Numbered from the stretch's first letter, positions 16,315-25,588 are shown. The stretch: 64,000 bases of DNA from Paracoccus alkanivorans (GCF_003697785.1 NZ_QOKZ01000001.1:682001-746000); one strand, 5' to 3'. Notes: generated from the sequence alone by a model not told the origin. A program made the numbers and translations.

Positions 16315-17051
16315 GCGCGTTGCTGAAGATCGACGGCCTCAAGAAACGCTTCGGTGGCAATGAGGCGGTGAGCAATGTCTCCTTCGAGGTCAATGCCGGC
16401 GAATGCGTCGTATTGGCCGGAGACAACGGCGCAGGCAAATCGACCGTGATCAAGATGATCTCGGGCGTCTACCAGCCTACGGCGGGCAAGGTCTGGATGA
16501 ACGGAGAATTGCTGACCGGCAAAACCCCCGAAGCCGTCCGAAGCGCGGGAATCGAAACGATCTATCAGGATCTCGCGCTGGCAGACAATCTCGATCCGGG
16601 GCTGAACCTCTATCTCGGGCGCGAGCGCACTCGGAAGGTGCTGGGATTGCCATTCCTCGACCGCAAGACCATGCGCGAGGACGCGGTGGAGGTGATGAAA
16701 AGCCTTGGCATCACCGTCCCGGATCCGACCGCGCCCGTGCGCGAGATGTCCGGTGGACAGCGGCAGGCCATCGCCATTGCCCGCGCGATCCACTGGCAGG
16801 CCGGGCTTGTCATCATGGACGAACCGACCGCTGCCCTCGGGGTGCCGGAACAGCGCGAGGTCATGGCCCTGATCGAGCGGCTCAAGAAAAAGGGCGTCGG
16901 AATCATCCTGATCTCGCACAATCTGCCCGACATATTCGCCGCCTCCGACCGGATCATCGTCCTGGCCCGCGGGATCGTTGCCGGCGAACGCCGCCCGGCA
17001 GAAACCAATGACGAAGAGATCGTCCGGATGATGATGGGCGCAACGCTCTGA
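16311..17051 (+). CDS. Sugar ABC transporter ATP-binding protein (single-domain, FrcA-like)
   Basis: A 246-residue ATPase with Walker A GDNGAGKS at 37-44, the Q-loop YQDLAL, signature MSGGQRQ around 146-152, and Walker B VIMDEPTAA near 167-175. Most CUT2 systems use a fused double ATPase of about 500 residues; this single-domain form is like the fructose transporter FrcA, so two copies would pair. The start at 16311 overlaps the permease stop. The same frame is open about 950 bases further upstream, but that stretch lies over the permease gene and is not coding. It energises uptake from the periplasm. After the stop 264 bases hold no clear gene. Confidence 0.92.
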   Translation: MSALLKIDGLKKRFGGNEAVSNVSFEVNAGECVVLAGDNGAGKSTVIKMISGVYQPTAGKVWMNGELLTGKTPEAVRSAGIETIYQDLALADNLDPGLNLYLGRERTRKVLGLPFLDRKTMREDAVEVMKSLGITVPDPTAPVREMSGGQRQAIAIARAIHWQAGLVIMDEPTAALGVPEQREVMALIERLKKKGVGIILISHNLPDIFAASDRIIVLARGIVAGERRPAETNDEEIVRMMMGATL

Positions 17052-17315
17052 TCCGACCCCGCCGGCCTGTTTCAGGCAACCGGGCAGAGCAGGATGGTCA
17101 ACGCCTTCCTGCTTGTCTGCTTCGCGCTGATCACCGCCCGGATCCCGGGATTGCAACAGCTTGCTGCGGCAACGATAACCGTATAGTTCCGCAGCAGATA
17201 TTGCGATTGCCGCCCGGTTTGTTGCGGCAGCCACATGCGGGCCCACATAGCGGCACCCATGTCATCCGCGCGGATGGAAAGCTTCCCGTCCGCATCCATC
17301 AGGGAGTTTCCGTTC

Positions 17316-18032
17316 ATGACCATCGACATGTCCAACGACGCGGCACTGATCCAGACGCTGTCGAAGATTACCACCGCCACGCTCACCACCGTTCTACTAA
17401 AGAAAGGTCTGCGCAATGTCTGGCTTCGCGGGGCGAAACCGCTCGAACCCGGTCAGCCGCGCATCGTGGGACGTGCCTTCACCCTGCGTTTCGTGCCCGC
17501 CCGCGAGGATCTCGCCACGCCCGAAAGCTGGTCCTCGCCGATCTCGACCCGGGCCGCCATCGAGGCCATGCCCGAGGGCTGCATCGCCGTGGTCGATGCC
17601 ATGGGCGTGTCCGATGCCGGAATTTTCGGTGATATCCTTTGCGCACGCATGCAAAAGCGTGGCGTCGCAGCGCTTGTCACCGATGGCGTGGTGCGGGACG
17701 TGGAGGGCGTCCGCGCCACCGGTCTGCCGGTCTGGTGCAGCGGTGCCGCCGCCCCTCCCTCGGTCGCCGGCCTGACCTTCGTGAACTGGCAAGAACCCAT
17801 CGCCTGCGGCGGCGTCGCCGTCTTCCCCGGCGACATGATCGTGATCGATGATGACGGCGCCGTGCTGATTCCCGCCGCACTGCTTGAAGAGGTCGTAACG
17901 CAATCGGTCGAACAGGAACGGCTCGAAAGCTGGATCATGTCGCAGGTGGATGCAGGTGTTCCGCTGCCCGGCCTCTATCCGCCAAATGCCGAAAACAAGG
18001 CGCGCTACGAGGCATCGAAATCCGGCGATTGA
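17316..18032 (+). CDS. RraA-like protein (HMG/CHA aldolase superfamily)
   Basis: A 238-residue protein from the ATG at 17316, which follows CAGGGAG. The RraA/MenG-like fold is marked by VGRAFTLRFVP, then VVDAMGVSDAGIFGDILC and AALVTDGVVRDVEGVRATGLPVW; the Asp and Arg of DGVVRD are the usual metal and substrate residues. The family includes 4-hydroxy-4-methyl-2-oxoglutarate aldolases, oxaloacetate decarboxylases and sugar-acid enzymes as well as the RNase E inhibitor RraA. Its place behind the sugar ABC transporter suggests a catabolic lyase rather than RNase control, but this is inference. It converges with ntrX, leaving 31 bases. Confidence 0.8.
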   Translation: MTIDMSNDAALIQTLSKITTATLTTVLLKKGLRNVWLRGAKPLEPGQPRIVGRAFTLRFVPAREDLATPESWSSPISTRAAIEAMPEGCIAVVDAMGVSDAGIFGDILCARMQKRGVAALVTDGVVRDVEGVRATGLPVWCSGAAAPPSVAGLTFVNWQEPIACGGVAVFPGDMIVIDDDGAVLIPAALLEEVVTQSVEQERLESWIMSQVDAGVPLPGLYPPNAENKARYEASKSGD

Positions 18033-18063
18033 GCACCGGCCAGCCGCGCGCCGCGGCTGCCCT

Positions 18064-19455
18064 TCACTTCCCGCTCATCGCCTCCTCTTCCGTCCGCACA
18101 CCACCGACGACGCCAAGGGATTTCAGTTTGCGATGAAGGGCGCTGCGCTCCATGCCGACGAACTGCGCGGTGCGGCTGATATTGCCGCCAAAGCGATTGA
18201 TCTGGGCCAGCAGATATTCACGCTCGAACATCTCGCGGGCCTCGCGCAGTGCCATCGCAGTGACTTGCGGGCCGATGCTCAGGGTATCGCTGTTGTCGGG
18301 TGTCGCGCCCTGTGGCTCCAGTTCCGAGGGCTTGATCGGACCTGTTTCCTCGGCAAGGATCAGAACCCGCTCGATCACGTTGCGCAATTGCCGGATATTG
18401 CCCGGCCAGCGCATCGCCTGCAGCGCCGCGACGGTGTCGTCGGGCAATTCGCGGGCGTTCAACCCCTGGGTCTTGTTGAACTGATCGATGAAATATTGCG
18501 CCAGCGGGCCAATATCCTCGCGCCGCTCGGATAGCGGAGGAACGACGACCGGAACCACGTTCAGCCGGTCATAAAGTTCCTGGCGGAAGCGGCCAGCAGC
18601 AATCTCGGCAAGCAAATCGCGATTGGTCGAGGATATCACCCGCAGATCGACCCGCACCTTGTCCGAACCGCCCGCGCGGGTGAATTGCTGCTCGGTCAGC
18701 ACACGCAGGATCTTGGGCTGGGTGCCAAGCGGCATGTCGCCCACCTCGTCGAAATAGATCACCCCGCCATGCGCCTGCTCCAGAAGCCCCGGTTCGATCC
18801 CGCGCTCGGGTGACTCACGGCCGAAGAGAACCTCTTCCATTCGTTCGGGTTCGATCCCCGCGCAGGAAACCGTCACGAACGGCGCTGCCTCGCGGGGGCT
18901 GTGGGCGTGGATATAGCGGGCGGCAAGTTCCTTGCCCGCGCCCGGTTCGCCCGCCAGCATGACGCGGCCGTTCGACTTGGCGACCTTGTCCAGATTGTCG
19001 CGCAGCCGTTTAAACGCCGCGGAATGGCCGATCATCTCGGTCACGCGGCTGTCGCCGCGCTTCAGGCTGTTGTTCTCGCGCCGCAGGCGGCTGGTTTCCA
19101 TCGCCCGGTTGATGACCACCATGAGTTGGTCGATATTGAAGGGCTTTTCGATGAAATCATAGGCGCCCTGCTTGATCGCGGCCACGGCGATCTCGATATT
19201 GCCGTGACCCGAGATGATGATCACCGGCACGTCCGGATTATTGTGCTTGACCTGCTTGAGGATATCGATCCCATCCATCCGGCTGTCCTTGAGCCAGATA
19301 TCAAGCACCATCAGCGCGGGCTCCTGTTCGTTCAGCGCCGCCACGGCCTCGTCGGAATTGGCGGCCACCCGGGTCTGGAAGCCCTCGTCCTTCAGAATAT
19401 CGGCGATCAGTTCACGGATGTCGCGTTCGTCATCGACGATCAGAATGTCACTCAT
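18064..19455 (-). CDS. ntrX: Nitrogen regulation response regulator NtrX
   Basis: A 463-residue response regulator. The receiver domain has phosphorylation site Asp52 (LMVLDIWL) and Lys104; the AAA+ domain carries Walker A GEPGAGKE (169-176) and Walker B VIYFDEVGD (232-240); a Fis-type helix-turn-helix ends the protein (ISRTAQFVGMERSALHRKL). As usual for NtrX the GAFTGA loop for sigma-54 is absent (FGRESPERGIEPG in its place). Known roles in related bacteria include nitrogen metabolism, respiration and envelope control. The gene overlaps ntrY by four bases. In many alphaproteobacteria hfq follows ntrX; here an RraA-like gene on the opposite strand does. Confidence 0.95.
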   Translation of the reverse strand: MSDILIVDDERDIRELIADILKDEGFQTRVAANSDEAVAALNEQEPALMVLDIWLKDSRMDGIDILKQVKHNNPDVPVIIISGHGNIEIAVAAIKQGAYDFIEKPFNIDQLMVVINRAMETSRLRRENNSLKRGDSRVTEMIGHSAAFKRLRDNLDKVAKSNGRVMLAGEPGAGKELAARYIHAHSPREAAPFVTVSCAGIEPERMEEVLFGRESPERGIEPGLLEQAHGGVIYFDEVGDMPLGTQPKILRVLTEQQFTRAGGSDKVRVDLRVISSTNRDLLAEIAAGRFRQELYDRLNVVPVVVPPLSERREDIGPLAQYFIDQFNKTQGLNARELPDDTVAALQAMRWPGNIRQLRNVIERVLILAEETGPIKPSELEPQGATPDNSDTLSIGPQVTAMALREAREMFEREYLLAQINRFGGNISRTAQFVGMERSALHRKLKSLGVVGGVRTEEEAMSGK

Positions 19456-21725
19456 ATCGTTCCTGCCTCGTCTTTCTCTTGCCTGGGTCTTCTCTGTTTC
19501 CCGCGCACGGGGTTGCGTTCCCGCGGGAGTCGGATTTCGGCCATTGCGCCGTCGCGGTCCGGCGCATCGGTCAGGGTAAGGCTTCCGCCATGCTCTTCGA
19601 CGATCTTCTTGACGATAGGCAGGCCAAGCCCGGTGCCCTGCGCCTTGAGCGTCACATAGGGTTCGAACAACCGCGAACGGTCCGCGGGCAAGCCCGGGCC
19701 GTTATCGGTAATGCGGACCGTCACCGAGTCGGGACTTGTCTCCATCGTGACCGACACATGCGGAGCCCAGCCCTCGGGCGGGGTTTCGGCGCGTTCGTCC
19801 ACGGCCTCGCCGGCGTTTTTCAGAAGATTGGTGAAGGCCTGCCTTAGCATCCCCTCGTCGCAATCGACGATCACCGGCTGGTCGGGGATGTTCGCTTCGA
19901 GCGCGCCTTTCAGCGCATCTTGCTGAAGCAGCACCGACGCACGCAGCAATGCGGCCAGGTCGATCTCGGCCCGATCCGGTTCCGGCATCCGGGCAAAGCG
20001 ACTGAACTCGTCCACGATGCGACGCAGATCGTTGGTCTGGCGGATGATCACCTCGACATATTGATCCAGCGAGGCCTTTTCGTCCGGCCCGGCCAGGGGC
20101 GCGAATTTGCGCCGCAGCCGCTCGGCGGAAAGCTGGATCGGGGTGAGCGGGTTCTTGATCTCATGCGCAACCCGGCGCGCGACATCGCCCCAGGCAGCCA
20201 TGCGCTGCGCGCTGACCAGTTCGGTCACATCGTCGAAGGCGACCACATAGCCTTCCAGATCGCCCTCGGTATTGCGCCGCACCGCCATTCGCACCAGCAG
20301 GCTTTCCATCTGGCCATCGCGGGTCAGGCGAATCTCGTCCTGCACCGTTTCGGCAACCGACGCCGAAAGACGCTGGAACAGCGCGCTGAATTCGGGCACG
20401 GCATCCGACAGGAGCGCATCGATATCACGGCCCGGCTCCAACCCCAGAAGCCGGATGGCGGAGCGGTTGAGAAAATCGATCTCGCCCTGCGCGTCCAGCC
20501 CGATCACGCCCGAGGTCACCGAGGTCAGCACATTGTCGAAAAGTCGCCGCTGTTCGTCCGAGGCGCGATAGCTCTCCACGAGCTCCTCGCGCTGCGCCTT
20601 GAGCTGACGGGTCATGCGGTTGAAGCTTTGCCCGAGCGTCTGGATCTCGTCGCCGGTATCGGGCTCGGGGATCTGCAGATCCAGGTTGCCGCGCCCGACC
20701 TGTTCGCTGGCCTCGGCCAAAAGACCGATGGGGCGCGAGAGACGGCTGGCGAACCACAATCCCATCCATACCGCCGCCGCGACCAGCAGCAGCGCGAAAC
20801 CCAGATAAACCAGCGAAAACTCGAACAGCACCTGTCCGCGGGTCTGCTCCAACTGGCGGTAATCGCCGATCGTGGCGCGGGTATCGTCCAGCAACCCCAG
20901 CAGGTTGCCGTCAACATCGCGGGTGACATAAAGATAGCGATCGGCAAGCGGAGGCAACGCGACCAGCGCCCGGAACTCGTTGTTGTCCCAATCCTCGATC
21001 AGCACCAGCCCGTCGGCCTGAGCCCGGTCGAGTTGCTGGCTGCTGGGTTCCTCGTACCAGAACAGGTAGCTGCGCTCGCCGCGCGACCGGATCTCTCCCG
21101 AGCCGTCGATGACATAGGCTTCGCGCAACCCTCGCTGGATCAGCGCCTGCCCCTGCACCAGAAGCTGGCGCATCTCGCCGTCATCTATCAGCGGATTGGC
21201 GCGGCCCGCCTGTGTAAGCACCCCGGCCAGAGCGCGCGCATCCTCGGTCAGATCGTGGCGATGCTCTTCCTGATAAGCCTCGGCGGCGGCCTGCGAATTG
21301 GTGACGACCTGCTGAACCCGGTCGGAAAACCAGCCCTCCAGCCCGATATTGACAAGAAACCCCGCGAACAGGGCGACCAGCACCGTCGGCACAAGGGCCA
21401 GCCCGGCAAAGATCATCACCAGCCGGCGGTGCAGCCGCGATCCGGCATCGGAATGACGCCGGGCCGAGATCAGCCGTGCCATCCGTGCCAGCACCAGCGC
21501 GATCAGCACGATCAGGTAAAACAGATCAAGCAACAGGATCATGCGCAAGGTTTGGCCTTGCGCGCCAAGGTTCAGCGGTCCCAGCACGCTGAAGGTTGCG
21601 ACAACCAGAAATGCACCTGCGATCAGCAGACCCCAGGCAACGACGCCGCGCCACTGCCGCCCCAAACGGATTTGCGCAAGCCTGTCCCAACTTAGCCCGA
21701 ATACGGACCCCGCCATGATCCCCAC
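19452..21725 (-). CDS. ntrY: Nitrogen regulation sensor histidine kinase NtrY
   Basis: A 757-residue membrane kinase. Three hydrophobic segments occur in the first 125 residues, a large extracytoplasmic loop follows, then another helix near 300-325, a HAMP linker (SRLSRPIGLLAEASEQVGRGNLDL), a PAS domain (NVLTSVTSGVIGLDAQGEI) and the kinase core with phosphorylated His in VAHEIKNPLTPIQL. ATP-binding boxes are NLLKNAGEA, ITDNGPGLP and GTGLGLPIV. It senses an envelope or redox/nitrogen cue and phosphorylates NtrX, whose gene it overlaps. Length and order match Rhodobacterales NtrY. The space before it (21726-21789) has a GTCGCG-CGCGAC hairpin. Confidence 0.95.
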   Translation of the reverse strand: MGIMAGSVFGLSWDRLAQIRLGRQWRGVVAWGLLIAGAFLVVATFSVLGPLNLGAQGQTLRMILLLDLFYLIVLIALVLARMARLISARRHSDAGSRLHRRLVMIFAGLALVPTVLVALFAGFLVNIGLEGWFSDRVQQVVTNSQAAAEAYQEEHRHDLTEDARALAGVLTQAGRANPLIDDGEMRQLLVQGQALIQRGLREAYVIDGSGEIRSRGERSYLFWYEEPSSQQLDRAQADGLVLIEDWDNNEFRALVALPPLADRYLYVTRDVDGNLLGLLDDTRATIGDYRQLEQTRGQVLFEFSLVYLGFALLLVAAAVWMGLWFASRLSRPIGLLAEASEQVGRGNLDLQIPEPDTGDEIQTLGQSFNRMTRQLKAQREELVESYRASDEQRRLFDNVLTSVTSGVIGLDAQGEIDFLNRSAIRLLGLEPGRDIDALLSDAVPEFSALFQRLSASVAETVQDEIRLTRDGQMESLLVRMAVRRNTEGDLEGYVVAFDDVTELVSAQRMAAWGDVARRVAHEIKNPLTPIQLSAERLRRKFAPLAGPDEKASLDQYVEVIIRQTNDLRRIVDEFSRFARMPEPDRAEIDLAALLRASVLLQQDALKGALEANIPDQPVIVDCDEGMLRQAFTNLLKNAGEAVDERAETPPEGWAPHVSVTMETSPDSVTVRITDNGPGLPADRSRLFEPYVTLKAQGTGLGLPIVKKIVEEHGGSLTLTDAPDRDGAMAEIRLPRERNPVRGKQRRPRQEKDEAGTI

Positions 21726-21756
21726 TCGCCGTCTTTCGCGGCTTCACTGTTGCAAC

Positions 21757-21775
21757 GTCGCGACTCTGGCGCGAC
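21757..21775. other. Small inverted repeat between ntrC and ntrY
   Basis: GTCGCG and CGCGAC flank a seven-base loop in the 64-base gap. There is no T-run, so it is not a standard terminator; it may modulate read-through from ntrC into ntrY or be chance. Confidence 0.25.
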
Positions 21776-21789
21776 GATATGTGGCGGTT

Positions 21790-23217
21790 TTACATCAGTT
21801 TGCGGCGGCGTGTCACCTCGATATTCAGCTCTGTCAGCTTTTTGCGCAGTGTATTGCGGTTAATTCCCAATAAATCGGCACATTTCAGCTGATTTCCGCC
21901 GGTCGCGTCCAGTGCGACCTCCAAAAGCGGGCGTTCGATCTCGTGCAGAATGCGATCATAAAGTCCGGGAGGCGGCAATTCATCTCCATGCAGATCGAAA
22001 TAGCGCCGCAAATGCACTTCTACCGCATCCGACAGCCGCGCATTGGCCACAGAGGCGGGCCCGCCACCACCGGACACAACCATCGACGCGGCGTTGCTGA
22101 CCGGGCGGGCACCGCTTTGCTGGTTCAACGCATCGCGCATCTCGTTCGCCGAGATCTCGGGACCGCTGGCGGTCAGCGCGAGGCGCCGCATGAGGTTTTC
22201 CAGCTCGCGCACATTGCCGGGGAACGCATAGGCTCGCAGCACTGCCGCCGCTTCCTCGACCAGACCGCGTTCAGGCAGTCCCTGAGAAGCTGCACGCGCC
22301 AACAGATGTTCGGCCAAGGGCAGGATGTCGTCCACCCGGGCGCGCAGGGGCGGAACCGATACGGTCACCCCTGCCAGCCGGTAATACAGGTCCGAACGCA
22401 GCCGCCCCGCCGCCATATCGGCCTGCGGGTCGGGGCCGGCGGTGGAAACGATCCGCGGCAAATGCATCCGGTCGGCATCCGCTTCCAGTGCCTCGACCAG
22501 TCCGATCAAGCGGGCCTGTGCCGCCTGATCGAATCCCGCCGGGTTTTCGATGATGACCGTTCCGCCACGCGCCTTGTCGGCAACACGCGCGAAAACATCC
22601 TCGCCCGCATCGGCCGAGGTCAGCACCACGAGCCCCCGCTCGCTCCGGTCGGACAGATCGTGGAAACTGCGCGCGATGATCGACTTTCCGGTGCCCGGCT
22701 CGCCCGCGATCAGCACCGGCAGATCGGCGTTCAACACCCGCGCCACCATCCGGAACAGGGCCTGCATGGCCGGCGCATGACCGATCAGCGGCATGGCCGG
22801 ATCGGCGCTGTCCCGGGGCACCGGAGTTTCGGGCACAAGATCGGATTTGCGGGGACGGCGGGACAGCGCCTGTCTCGCCCTGGCCATCAGATCGGGCAGG
22901 TCAAAGGGTTTGGGCAGATAGTCGAAGGCCGCCGCCTCGGTCGCGCGGATCGCGGTGACGATGGTGTTCTGTGCCGAGATCACGATGACCGGCAGGTCGG
23001 GACGCGACTGGCGGATCGCGGGGATTTGGTCGATGCCGTTGCCGTCCGGCATCATCACATCGGTGATGACCAGATCCCCGCGCCCCTCCTCGACCCATTT
23101 CGACAGTTGCGAGAGGCTGCCGGTCGCATGAACCCGGCACCCCGCCCGAGTCAGCGCCTGCGTCAGCACGGTGCGGATAGTGCGGTCGTCGTCGGCGATC
23201 AGAACGGTTCCGTCCAT
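21790..23217 (-). CDS. ntrC: Nitrogen regulation response regulator NtrC, GAFTGA-less type
   Basis: A 475-residue response regulator: receiver domain with Asp53 (LVITDVMMPDG) and Lys103; AAA+ domain with Walker A GEPGTGKS (172-179); C-terminal Fis-type helix-turn-helix (NQLKCADLLGINRNTLRKKL). The region between Walker A and the GGT of Walker B is only about 40 residues, roughly 25-30 shorter than in standard activators, so the ESELFGHEKGAFTGA segment that binds sigma-54 is missing. Walker B itself is GGTVIIENPAG instead of GGTLFLDEIG. Rhodobacter capsulatus NtrC likewise lacks GAFTGA and activates sigma-70 promoters. It lies 11 bases after ntrB and controls ammonium-limitation genes. Confidence 0.94.
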   Translation of the reverse strand: MDGTVLIADDDRTIRTVLTQALTRAGCRVHATGSLSQLSKWVEEGRGDLVITDVMMPDGNGIDQIPAIRQSRPDLPVIVISAQNTIVTAIRATEAAAFDYLPKPFDLPDLMARARQALSRRPRKSDLVPETPVPRDSADPAMPLIGHAPAMQALFRMVARVLNADLPVLIAGEPGTGKSIIARSFHDLSDRSERGLVVLTSADAGEDVFARVADKARGGTVIIENPAGFDQAAQARLIGLVEALEADADRMHLPRIVSTAGPDPQADMAAGRLRSDLYYRLAGVTVSVPPLRARVDDILPLAEHLLARAASQGLPERGLVEEAAAVLRAYAFPGNVRELENLMRRLALTASGPEISANEMRDALNQQSGARPVSNAASMVVSGGGGPASVANARLSDAVEVHLRRYFDLHGDELPPPGLYDRILHEIERPLLEVALDATGGNQLKCADLLGINRNTLRKKLTELNIEVTRRRKLM

Positions 23218-23228
23218 GGGGTGGGTCC

Positions 23229-24347
23229 TTATGCCTTGGGCAATGAAATTCTGAACAGGGTGCGGCCGGGCCGGCTGTCCACGCGGATCAGCGCGCCATG
23301 ATCGGTCACGATCTTGCTGACCAGCGCCAGCCCCAGCCCGGTGCCATTCTCGCGTCCCGAGACGAAGGGCTCGAACACCTGATCGGCGATCGCTTCGGGC
23401 AGGCCCGGTCCATCATCCTCGATCTCGATCTGCAGGGGCAGCGCTCGCCCCCTGGGCCATGTGTCGTCGGGCGGCAGGCGCAGGCTGTGATCATAGCTGC
23501 TGCGCAGCCGGATGGTGCCGCCGGGACGGCCCGCCAGTGCTTCGGCGGCGTTTTTCACGAGGTTCAGGCAGACCTGCACGAGTTGGTCGGCATCGGCCAA
23601 CGCATGGGGCAGCGAGGGGTCATAATCGGTGACGATGCTCACCTTCCGGGCAAAACCGACCGCCGCCGAGCGCCGGACCTGCTCCAGCACGTCATGCACA
23701 TTCACCAGCGCAAGCTTGGGCGCAGAGGTATCGCCGAACCGTTCCACCTGCTCCAGCAACGAGACGATCCGGCGGGATTCGCTCACGATCATCTCGGCCA
23801 TCTCGCGGTCCTCGGGAGGGGCGTTCATCGCCATGAGTTGCGCCGCCCCGCGAATCCCCGCCAGAGGATTCTTGATTTCATGCGCCAGCATCTCGGCCAT
23901 GCCGATGGCACTGCGGGCCGCCGAACGGACGGCGCGGCTCTGGTAAAGCATCCCACCGTCATCTTCGGGGACGATCAGAATCGAGGCCGCACCATCTATC
24001 CCCTCTGCCGGCCCGGCATGGACCGAAGCCCGGCGCGTCTGGTGTCCCCCCGCCCGATCGCCGATTTCGAAATGCACGCCAGCCAGATGGAGCGTCTCAT
24101 CGTCATCGATAACACGGCTGAAGAGCGGTGCGAGCGAGGGACGGATACGCAGCCGCGTCACCATATCATCGCCCTCCAGAGGCTTTCCGACCGTCGAGTT
24201 ACGCGAGATGTTCAGCCAGATCTCCGCCGCGTCATTCATCGCGCCCACCCGGCCCCCATGATCGAGGATCAGCGCCGGCAAGGGCAATTGCAGCCAGCCC
24301 GGACCGGGTTTCGCTTCGTGGAAATCGGCCGGACGCGGACAGGTCAT
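23229..24347 (-). CDS. ntrB: Nitrogen regulation sensor histidine kinase NtrB
   Basis: A 372-residue soluble kinase. The start at 24347 overlaps the dusB stop by four bases (ATGA); the frame is open further upstream but that part lies on top of dusB. A PAS domain occupies the first 120 residues; His in MLAHEIKNPLAGIRGAAQLM is the phosphorylation site; NLVKNAAEAL, IEDDGPGLP and GTGLGLALV are ATP-binding boxes. NtrB phosphorylates or dephosphorylates NtrC under control of PII protein, reporting nitrogen status. Order dusB-ntrB-ntrC matches Rhodobacter nifR3-ntrB-ntrC, and co-transcription from the dusB promoter is expected. Confidence 0.95.
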   Translation of the reverse strand: MTCPRPADFHEAKPGPGWLQLPLPALILDHGGRVGAMNDAAEIWLNISRNSTVGKPLEGDDMVTRLRIRPSLAPLFSRVIDDDETLHLAGVHFEIGDRAGGHQTRRASVHAGPAEGIDGAASILIVPEDDGGMLYQSRAVRSAARSAIGMAEMLAHEIKNPLAGIRGAAQLMAMNAPPEDREMAEMIVSESRRIVSLLEQVERFGDTSAPKLALVNVHDVLEQVRRSAAVGFARKVSIVTDYDPSLPHALADADQLVQVCLNLVKNAAEALAGRPGGTIRLRSSYDHSLRLPPDDTWPRGRALPLQIEIEDDGPGLPEAIADQVFEPFVSGRENGTGLGLALVSKIVTDHGALIRVDSRPGRTLFRISLPKA

Positions 24348-25360
24348 GCGGCGGCTTTCTCCGAACCGGAGCCTCGTGCCTCGGCGAAGGCACGGCGGAT
24401 CAGGGCAATGGTCACGGCGGGGCTGTCGGCGCGCAGCATCTCGGCCCGCATCGGCGCGCCATTCGCATCGGCATACCAGCCCAGATGCTTGCGGGCGACG
24501 CGCAGCCCCAACTCCGCGCCATAGAAATCCAGCATGTCCTCGTAATGCTCCTCGACCGCCTCGGCCAGCGCCGCACCACGTGGAATGACCGGGGCGGGCG
24601 TGTCCCAAAGCCGGTTGGCAATCTCGGCCAGCCGCCAGGGCGCGCCCTGCGCCCCCCGCCCGACCATCACCGCGTCGGCCCCGGACGCATCCAGGGCGGC
24701 CCGTGCCGTTTCCGCGCAGGTAACATCACCATTGGCCACCAGCGGAGGACGGTCCGGCAGATTCGCGACCTCGGCGATCTTCGTCCAGTCGGCATGACCC
24801 TTGTAGAGCTGCGCCCGCGTGCGGCCATGCACGGTCAGCATGCGCACTCCGGCATCACGGGCGCGCCGCGCCAGTTCGGCGGCGTTGAGGGAATTGTCGT
24901 CCCAGCCAAGCCGCATCTTCAGCGTCACCGGCACCCGGACCGCGCCGACCACCGCCTCGATCAACCCCAAGGCGTGATCGAGATCGCGCATCAGCGCCGC
25001 GCCCGACAGCCCGCCGGTCACCTTCTTGGCAGGACAGCCCATGTTGATGTCGATGATCCGCGCGCCCATCCCCTCGACGATCCGGGCGGTCTCGGCCATC
25101 GCCCCCGCCTCGCGCCCGGCAATCTGGACCGAGACCGGCAGCCGCCCCTCGGTCAACGCCTTGGCACGCACCGCCGCGCGGGTCGAAGGCCGGGGTGTGA
25201 CCATCTCGGTCGAGGCGACCATCTCGCTGACCATCAGCCCGGCGCCGTGACGCGCCACCGCCCGTCTGAAGGGCAGATCGGTGATACCCGCCATCGGCGC
25301 CAGAAATACCGGCGGCCCAAGTCGTGTATCGCCAATCGTGATCGGTTCGGGCAACTGCAT
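24344..25360 (-). CDS. dusB: tRNA-dihydrouridine synthase DusB (NifR3)
   Basis: A 338-residue FMN enzyme reducing uridines in the tRNA D-loop. I place the start at 25360, behind AAGGAAC; an ATG at 25402 without ribosome site is less likely. The family signature LAPMAGITDLPFR is near residues 19-31, DINMGCPAKKV contains the catalytic cysteine near 108, and MLTVHGRTRAQLYKG and VMVGRGAQGAPW bind FMN. It heads the ntr operon, as in other Rhodobacteraceae, where it was named nifR3. The 228 bases to sdaA on the other strand form a divergent promoter region. Confidence 0.95.
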   Translation of the reverse strand: MQLPEPITIGDTRLGPPVFLAPMAGITDLPFRRAVARHGAGLMVSEMVASTEMVTPRPSTRAAVRAKALTEGRLPVSVQIAGREAGAMAETARIVEGMGARIIDINMGCPAKKVTGGLSGAALMRDLDHALGLIEAVVGAVRVPVTLKMRLGWDDNSLNAAELARRARDAGVRMLTVHGRTRAQLYKGHADWTKIAEVANLPDRPPLVANGDVTCAETARAALDASGADAVMVGRGAQGAPWRLAEIANRLWDTPAPVIPRGAALAEAVEEHYEDMLDFYGAELGLRVARKHLGWYADANGAPMRAEMLRADSPAVTIALIRRAFAEARGSGSEKAAA

Positions 25361-25439
25361 ATCTCGTTCCTTCGGCCTGCCGCTGTTCACCTGCAAGAGC
25401 ATGACTGCCAGCCCCTGCCGGCCCTTCGCATGGATAGCG

Positions 25440-25516
25440 GCCCCTGATTAAATTTCATGCTTCATGCCTATAATATAGGCAGACGGAATGCGATACCATG
25501 TCGCAATTCAGGGGCC
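25440..25516. promoter_or_regulatory. Divergent dusB/sdaA promoter region with two dyads
   Basis: GGCCCCTGA at 25440-25448 and TCAGGGGCC at 25508-25516 form a widely spaced perfect 9+9 inverted repeat. Between them GCCTATA-A-TATAGGC (25467-25481) is a perfect 7+7 palindrome that contains a TATAAT-like -10 element. Either could be an operator for sdaA or dusB; no regulator can be named. Confidence 0.4.
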
Positions 25517-25588
25517 AGACAGTCGCATCCGGCATGGTAGTTTCGGCCCGCTCCTGCTTACATATGCCACAATCAGCAAGAGGGCATC

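Noticed and set aside
17072..17416. A minus-strand frame after the ABC transporter
   Set aside because: Overlaps the start of the RraA-like gene and has no motif or ribosome site; the spacing 17052-17315 shows no supported gene.
19920..21695. A 591-codon plus-strand frame
   Set aside because: Antisense to ntrY; no recognisable domain.
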